From NCBI GenBank assembly GCA_017526045.1, contig JAFXRX010000219.1, forward strand, positions 1-6,590: DNA of 6,590 nt, given 5' to 3'. A model generated the notes under the pieces. That model did no database searches. It saw only the letters and a program-made list of their open reading frames with translations, and was not told where the DNA came from. This stretch comes from Opitutales bacterium. GTDB taxonomy: Bacteria; Verrucomicrobiota; Verrucomicrobiia; Opitutales; Intestinicryptomonadaceae. A program made the translations under genes and the position numbers. Shown piece after piece: positions 1 to 4,303 of this stretch (position 1 is its first letter; every line of letters begins with the position of its first letter).

Positions 1-10
1 AATAACAGAA

Positions 11-42
11 AAAAATCCGACGGCGTTAAGCTGCGGATTTTT
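11..42 (-). terminator. Rho-independent terminator after aspS, probably bidirectional
   Basis: A nine-base-pair outer stem is formed by AAAAATCCG (11-19) and CGGATTTTT (34-42). After a single bulged A at 20, a further four pairs follow (21-24 with 30-33, one of them G-U) around a GTTAA loop. On the minus strand the stem runs into a T run, because the plus strand has seven A at 9-15. It begins about 25 bases past the aspS stop codon. On the plus strand the stem also ends in five T, so it could stop a gene converging from the left, outside the window. The structure is read directly from sequence; the termination function is inferred from the standard hairpin plus T-tract form. Confidence 0.8.
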
Positions 43-66
43 AATTGCAAGGTCGGCGCTTTTTCC

Positions 67-1857
67 TTACGCCTTGTCGGGCGGGTTTGCGGAAATAAAC
101 AGGGCTTTGAGCTGCTTTTCCGTCACCGCCGAGGGCGACTGCGCCATCAAGTCCTGCCCCTTTTGCGTCTTGGGGAAGGCGACGATGTCGCGTATGCTCG
201 GGCGGTTCGTTAGAATTGCCACGAGCCTGTCGAAGCCGAGCGCGATGCCGCCGTGCGGGGGCGCGCCGAATTTGAAGGCGTTTAGCATATAGCCGAAGCG
301 AGATTCGACGATGTCGGCGGGGATTTTAAGAACGTCCTTGAACACCATTTCCTGGACTTCGGGCTGGTGGATGCGGATTGAGCCGCCGCCGAGCTCTATG
401 CCGTTTAGGACGATGTCGTAGTGCTGGCCGCGAACCTTCAAGGGGTCGGTCAAAAGCAGGGGGACGTCTTCGGGAACGGGGGATGTGAACGGGTGGTGGG
501 CTGAAACGTATCTGCCCTGTTCTTCGTCCCAGAGCATCAGCGGGAATTCGATTACCCAGAGGAAGTTGAATTTGTTGGCGGGAATTTCAATCTTGCCGCG
601 CTTTTGCAAAAGCTTTGCGGCTTCGAGGCGAATTCTGCCCATAATCGCGCAAGCCTGCTCCCACTTCGACGCCGCAAAGAACACGATGTCGCCGTCTTCG
701 ATGTTGAGCGTTGTTTTGAGCGCGTCCTGCTCGTCCTGCGAGAGGAATTTTAATATCGGGCTTTTCCATGCGCCGTTTTCCGCCTTGATAAACGCGAGGC
801 CTTTTGCGCCGAGAGTTTTTGCGATGTCTTCAAGGCCTTTCAATTCGCCCTGCGTAAGGTCTGCAAGGCCCTTTGCGTTGAACGCCTTAATCGCGCCGCC
901 TTCGGAATTTGCAATGGAGGCAAATACCTTGAACTGCGAGTTCTTGAAAACTTCGGTGAAGTCGCGGATTTCAAGCTCGAAGCGCGTGTCGGGCTTGTCG
1001 ACGCCGTAGCGGTTCATCGCCTCGTAATAGCCCATGCGCGGGAAGGGAGTTGGGATGTCGATATCCAAAACTTCCTTCCAGACTTTTTTGAGCATGTTTT
1101 CGATGAGGGAGTACATGTCTTCCCTGTCGACGAAGCTAAGCTCGATGTCGACCTGCGTAAATTCCGGCTGGCGGTCTGCGCGCAGGTCTTCGTCGCGGAA
1201 GCAGCGCGCCATTTGGTAGTAGCGCTCGATGCCCGCAACCATCAGCATTTGCTTGTACTGCTGCGGCGACTGGCTCAATGCGTAGAAGCAGCCGGGGTTG
1301 AGGCGGCTGGGCACCAAAAATTCGCGCGCGCCTTCGGGAGTGCTCTTGAAAAGCGCGGGAGTTTCGACTTCGGTGAAGTTTTGCGAGTCGAGATAGTCGC
1401 GGATGGCCTTTGACGCCTTGTGGCGCATTCTCAGCAAATTCAGGTTTCTCGGCCTTCTGAGGTCGAGGAAGCGGTATTGCAGGCGCAAGTCCTCGTTTAC
1501 CTTGTCGGAGTTTTCGTCGAGGGGGAAGGGCAGGACTTCGCAGATGTTGTGGATTGTCATTTGCTCCGCGTCGAGCTCGATGTCGCCGGTGGGCAAATTC
1601 TTGTTCGCCGTGCCTTCTTCGCGCTTGCAGACTTTGCCCGAAACTTGTATGACGCTTTCGCTGCGCAGTTTCTGCACCTGTTCAAAAAGCTCCTTCTTTT
1701 CGGGGTGGAATACTATTTGCGTGATGCCTTCGCGGTCGCGCAAGTCCAAGAATTGCACGCCGCCGTGGTCGCGCAGAGATTCGACCCAGCCGATGAGCAT
1801 TGCCTCTTTGCCCGCGTCGGCGAGCCTTAATTCGTTGCAGGTATGTGTTCTTTTCAT
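67..1857 (-). CDS. aspS: Aspartyl-tRNA synthetase, bacterial type, probably non-discriminating
   Basis: This 596-residue class II aminoacyl-tRNA synthetase charges tRNA(Asp) with aspartate in the cytoplasm. The length is usual for the bacterial form, which carries a GAD insertion domain. The order seen is: N-terminal OB-fold anticodon-binding domain (about 1-110); motif 1 (about 148-168); the TPEGAREF flipping loop (173-180); the aspartate-site segment SQSPQQYKQ (195-203); motif 2 FRDEDLRADRQPEFTQ (220-235) with the ATP-binding Arg221; the GAD-like insertion (about 293-425); the AHHPFTSP segment (453-460); and motif 3 GGIALGFDRLVAI (536-548) with Arg544. The start MKRTHTCNELR matches the family's usual N-terminus, although no Shine-Dalgarno is visible upstream. 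Residues His31 and Gly82 match the pair linked to relaxed tRNA choice in Pseudomonas aeruginosa AspRS, so it may also charge tRNA(Asn). It lies 65 bases downstream of the phosphofructokinase gene and is probably co-transcribed with it. The family assignment is secure; the relaxed specificity is inference. Confidence 0.98.
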   Translation of the reverse strand: MKRTHTCNELRLADAGKEAMLIGWVESLRDHGGVQFLDLRDREGITQIVFHPEKKELFEQVQKLRSESVIQVSGKVCKREEGTANKNLPTGDIELDAEQMTIHNICEVLPFPLDENSDKVNEDLRLQYRFLDLRRPRNLNLLRMRHKASKAIRDYLDSQNFTEVETPALFKSTPEGAREFLVPSRLNPGCFYALSQSPQQYKQMLMVAGIERYYQMARCFRDEDLRADRQPEFTQVDIELSFVDREDMYSLIENMLKKVWKEVLDIDIPTPFPRMGYYEAMNRYGVDKPDTRFELEIRDFTEVFKNSQFKVFASIANSEGGAIKAFNAKGLADLTQGELKGLEDIAKTLGAKGLAFIKAENGAWKSPILKFLSQDEQDALKTTLNIEDGDIVFFAASKWEQACAIMGRIRLEAAKLLQKRGKIEIPANKFNFLWVIEFPLMLWDEEQGRYVSAHHPFTSPVPEDVPLLLTDPLKVRGQHYDIVLNGIELGGGSIRIHQPEVQEMVFKDVLKIPADIVESRFGYMLNAFKFGAPPHGGIALGFDRLVAILTNRPSIRDIVAFPKTQKGQDLMAQSPSAVTEKQLKALFISANPPDKA

Positions 1858-1922
1858 CTTTTTTCAAATGTTAAGCGCCGGAACTTTTTGCTGCCCCGAC
1901 GCCGAAAATTTTGGATTATTTT
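1858..1922 (-). other. Intergenic spacer between the phosphofructokinase gene and aspS
   Basis: This 65-base gap separates the phosphofructokinase stop codon from the aspS start. I see no convincing hairpin with a T tract on the minus strand and no clear promoter. Co-transcription of the two genes is the simplest reading. The bases just before the aspS ATG are A-rich (GAAAAAAG) rather than a Shine-Dalgarno sequence. Confidence 0.5.
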
Positions 1923-3188
1923 TTAGAGTTCGTACGGCGGCAAAAGCTGCTCGACCATATTGTTTGCAAGCCTTACGTAGGCGGGCAGGCCGTTTTCAAA
2001 CGGAACTTTGACCTCTCCCTGGATAAGCGGCAAAATGTAGCGCGTAAACTGGTAGCTTATCGACATCTTGTCCTCTCCAATCCAATTTTCGGGGAAAGTC
2101 TTTTCGACGTTTGCGACTTCGTTGAGGTCAACCAATGCGGTTTCGCAGGAATACTTGTCGGTGTCGCCGCGAACGAGGGCGACCATTACGCCCGTCTCGC
2201 CGTTTACCGCAGCCTTTACCGCTTCCTGCCCGCACATGAACGCTTCGTTGGAGTCCGCCAAGGAGGCGCAATGCGCGCCCGCGCGCTGGGCGTGCCCGAA
2301 TTTGCAGGAGCGCGCCTTGACGCCCGAAAGGGAGGTCTGGACGAGGTTTTGCAGGTAGTCGCCGACGCCGCCGAGCTGGGCGTGCCCGAAGTTGTCGAGC
2401 TTGCCTTCTGAGGCTGCGACGTAGTTGCCGTTGGCGTCTTTGATGCCTTCGCTTGCCACGACGAGGCAGTATTTATTCTTTTGCAGGCACGCCTGCACTT
2501 CGTTAATAAATGCTTCGGGGTTGAAGGCGACTTCCGGCAGCAAAATCATGTGCGGAGGGTCGTCCATCTGGTTCTTGCGCTTTGCGATTGCAGTGCCCGC
2601 GGCAATCCAGCCCGCGTTTCTGCCCATGACTTCGACGATGGAAACCAAGTCGTGCTGCCCCATGCCTTCATGGTCGGCTGCAAGCTCGCGGATTTGCGTG
2701 CAGAGGTATTTTACCACGCTGCCGTAGCCCGGGCAGTGGTCGGTCATCGGCAGGTCGTTGTCGATTGTTTTGGGGATGCCGATTACGCGCATTTCGTAGT
2801 TCTGCTCTTCGGCGCAGCGCGAAATTTTATTGGCGGAGTCCTGCGAGTCGTTGCCGCCGATGTAGAAGAAGTAGCGGATGTTGTGCGCCTTGCAGACTTC
2901 GATGAGCCTTGCGAAATCCTTTTCCTTGGTCAGCTTGTAGCGGCATGTGCCCAGAGCCGAGCCCGGGGTGTAGCGCAGGCCGCGGATGTTCTGCTGCGAC
3001 TCCTGCGCAAGGTCGATGAGCTGTTCTTTTAAAATTCCCTCGACGCCGTTGAGGCCGCCGTAGATTTCTTCGATGCATTCGTGGTTCAATGCCTCTGTTA
3101 CAACGCCCGCCAAGCTCGCGTTGATTACCGCCGTCGGCCCGCCTGACTGCGCGACGAGCACGTTTCCTACTAATGTTTTTTCTTCCAT
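1923..3188 (-). CDS. 6-phosphofructokinase, pyrophosphate-type branch
   Basis: This 421-residue protein of the PfkA superfamily phosphorylates fructose 6-phosphate to fructose 1,6-bisphosphate in cytoplasmic glycolysis. Visible motifs are AQSGGPTAVINAS (13-25, N-terminal phosphoryl-donor loop), GGNDS (111-115), PKTIDND (139-145) with the catalytic-base aspartate, MGRNAGW (188-194, fructose 6-phosphate contact), SEG (246-248) and GHAQR (298-302). In E. coli ATP-PFK the corresponding sites read GGDGS and PGTIDND. Asp114 in place of Gly104 and Lys140 in place of Gly124 are the two substitutions known to mark pyrophosphate-dependent enzymes. The phosphate donor is therefore probably PPi, which would make the step reversible. 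Position 113 is Asn where most relatives have Asp. The reading frame is open back to 3566, but homology begins at Met 3186-3188; the upstream part is low-complexity and overlaps the opposite-strand gene, so I chose this start. No Shine-Dalgarno is seen. Family certain; donor inferred. Confidence 0.93.
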   Translation of the reverse strand: MEEKTLVGNVLVAQSGGPTAVINASLAGVVTEALNHECIEEIYGGLNGVEGILKEQLIDLAQESQQNIRGLRYTPGSALGTCRYKLTKEKDFARLIEVCKAHNIRYFFYIGGNDSQDSANKISRCAEEQNYEMRVIGIPKTIDNDLPMTDHCPGYGSVVKYLCTQIRELAADHEGMGQHDLVSIVEVMGRNAGWIAAGTAIAKRKNQMDDPPHMILLPEVAFNPEAFINEVQACLQKNKYCLVVASEGIKDANGNYVAASEGKLDNFGHAQLGGVGDYLQNLVQTSLSGVKARSCKFGHAQRAGAHCASLADSNEAFMCGQEAVKAAVNGETGVMVALVRGDTDKYSCETALVDLNEVANVEKTFPENWIGEDKMSISYQFTRYILPLIQGEVKVPFENGLPAYVRLANNMVEQLLPPYEL

Positions 3189-3385
3189 AATTTTAAGTTT
3201 TGTGAAATTTGCGTTAGATGCCTGTAAAAATTTAAGGTTCAATAATTGCAAAATTTCAAATTTTGGCAACCAAAAAAATCGCAATTTCTTTTTGCGGGCA
3301 GTTTTGCGGCGCGGCGCAAATTGGCTTGATAATGCCCGTTTTTGCGCTATCAATTTAAAAAATAAAAACAAACCGATTTTTTTGC
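3189..3385. promoter_or_regulatory. Divergent promoter region
   Basis: This 197-base AT-rich region separates two genes transcribed away from each other, so it must hold the start signals for both unless transcription enters from elsewhere. For the plus-strand gene the best candidate is TTGATA (3326-3331), 16 bases, then TATCAA (3348-3353), with the ATG at 3386. For the minus-strand kinase gene a candidate is TTGAAA (complement of 3254-3259), 18 bases, then TTAAAT (complement of 3230-3235). Each pair is only a partial match to the sigma-70 consensus. In AT-rich sequence such matches arise by chance, so the exact boxes are weak while the general location is firm. Confidence 0.55.
3249..3265. 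repeat. Perfect 17-base inverted repeat in the divergent promoter region
   Basis: CAAAATTT (3249-3256) is followed by a central C and then AAATTTTG (3258-3265), a perfect dyad with 8-base arms. It extends imperfectly outward: TTGC on the left faces GGCAA on the right with one extra base. It overlaps the candidate -35 box of the minus-strand kinase gene. The symmetry and position suit an operator for a dimeric regulator, but it contains only two G/C pairs in its arms and centre and could be chance in AT-rich DNA. Confidence 0.35.
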
Positions 3386-4261
3386 ATGGAAAACTTTTCA
3401 AGGCGCAATTTTTTAAAAAAACTCGCGGCCGCCTCGGCTGCCGCCGCGTTTGCAAACCCGGCCTTCGCGCTGAAGCGCAGGCCCATTGACACGCGCGAAA
3501 CAATGAGCAGGGCGCGCGGCAACGTCGCGGGAGGCCTGCAAATTTGCGACGCATTCGGCTCCGCAAAAAGCGCGGCGGCGTTTAGTTTCAGCGTTGTGGG
3601 CGACGTCTCGGGCGGGGCTGCGGGCGCGGAGGAAGTTATTGCAAAAAACGCCGGGCTTGCCGCGTTTTGCAAAAATTCGCAAAATGCCAAATTCTGCGCG
3701 GAAATTCCATTGGATAAAAAATACCAAAAATATTTGGGAGAAATTTTGCAAAACCCCAAATGCGCCGCGGTTTGCGCAAGAATTGCAAAAGGCGCGGACG
3801 TTTCGGGCGGAGAGTTTTTGCAAGTGCTTGAAAAATCCGCGCTTTGCGGCAAGCCTGTTTACATTTTTGCGCGTCAGGGCGGCGGAAAATTCGCGCGGGA
3901 AATTGCGGATTTGGAAATCGCCAGGGCTGTCTTGGAAATTTTGGAAAATGATTTGTTCAAAAAATTCGCGGGGCTTAAAATAGTTTTGCCGAACTGCGGA
4001 ATTGCCGCAATTTCAAGCCTTGCGGCGTCGGGCAAGGCGCGCGAATTTTCGGATGGAATATTTTATTTGGTAGATTGCGGCATTGAGAGGGAAGTTTTCG
4101 AGTTCGCAAAAAGCTATGCGAATATTTCGCAATTTCTCTTCGCTTCGGGAGGGGACGCGGAAGGCTCGCTTGCAAGGCTCGAAGCGTTGCCGCTTTCCTC
4201 CGAGCAGTTCAAAAAAGCGGCGTTTAAAAATTGCCAAAGCCTCTTTGCGGTTGAAAAATAG
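3386..4261 (+). CDS. Tat-exported protein resembling a metal-site-less amidohydrolase
   Basis: This 291-residue protein has no function I can assign with certainty. It begins with a twin-arginine signal, SRRNFLKK (5-12), then an alanine-rich hydrophobic stretch, with a likely cut after AFA (26-28). It is thus probably exported folded to the periplasm. The mature part recalls the amidohydrolase-2 family: ICDAFG (53-58) where the family has a DAHxH-like strand, GKPVYIF (155-161) for a GxPVxIH-like strand, LKIVLPNCG (197-205) for LKIVLPHGG, FLFASGGD (250-257) for a LFGSD-like strand, and a C-terminal LPLSSEQFKKAAFKNCQSLF (20 residues, 268-287) like the family's closing helix. In each expected metal position the ligand is absent (Phe57/Ser59, Phe161, Asn203, Gly255). 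At 291 residues it is within the size of small members. It reads as an exported pseudoenzyme. It uses lysine AAA almost exclusively and is followed closely by the GH2 gene. The Tat start makes the ATG choice safe. The fold is inference from memory of family motifs. Confidence 0.85.
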   Translation: MENFSRRNFLKKLAAASAAAAFANPAFALKRRPIDTRETMSRARGNVAGGLQICDAFGSAKSAAAFSFSVVGDVSGGAAGAEEVIAKNAGLAAFCKNSQNAKFCAEIPLDKKYQKYLGEILQNPKCAAVCARIAKGADVSGGEFLQVLEKSALCGKPVYIFARQGGGKFAREIADLEIARAVLEILENDLFKKFAGLKIVLPNCGIAAISSLAASGKAREFSDGIFYLVDCGIEREVFEFAKSYANISQFLFASGGDAEGSLARLEALPLSSEQFKKAAFKNCQSLFAVEK

Positions 4262-4303
4262 CGCGGATTTATGATAGACAAAAATTTTACAAAAACCTAT
4301 TTT
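4262..4303 (+). other. Short spacer with an alternative upstream ATG for the GH2 gene
   Basis: Only 42 bases lie between the stop of the Tat-protein gene and the chosen GH2 start. An in-frame ATG at 4271 would add 11 residues (MIDKNFTKTYF) before the signal peptide. Neither ATG has a Shine-Dalgarno. No terminator hairpin is visible, which favours one transcript for both genes. Confidence 0.5.

Noticed and set aside
2285..2390. A 16-base exact direct repeat (2285-2300 and 2375-2390), 90 bases apart and in frame
   Set aside because: Both copies encode FGHAQ-type segments in the kinase. These correspond to two separate family positions (an FGH..LGG segment and a GxxQR segment), so the DNA match is probably coincidental codon sharing.
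485..2411. Several long plus-strand open frames across aspS and the kinase gene
   Set aside because: They are antisense shadows of GC-rich conserved genes. Their translations are Ser/Arg/Ala-rich without recognisable motifs.
3189..3566. A 126-residue N-terminal extension of the phosphofructokinase frame
   Set aside because: It is Arg/Lys/Phe-rich with no family similarity, spans the AT-rich divergent region and overlaps the Tat signal sequence on the opposite strand. The kinase family begins at the Met at 3188.
3655..3800. Recurrent GCAAAA/GCAAAAT words in the Tat-protein gene
   Set aside because: They follow from repeated Ala-Lys, Cys-Lys and Gln-Asn codons in an AAA-preferring gene and have no regular spacing.
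3355..3852. A minus-strand frame of 165 residues opposite the Tat-protein gene
   Set aside because: Its translation is Ala/Phe/Ser-rich with no motif, while the plus strand has a clear twin-arginine signal and family-like motifs.
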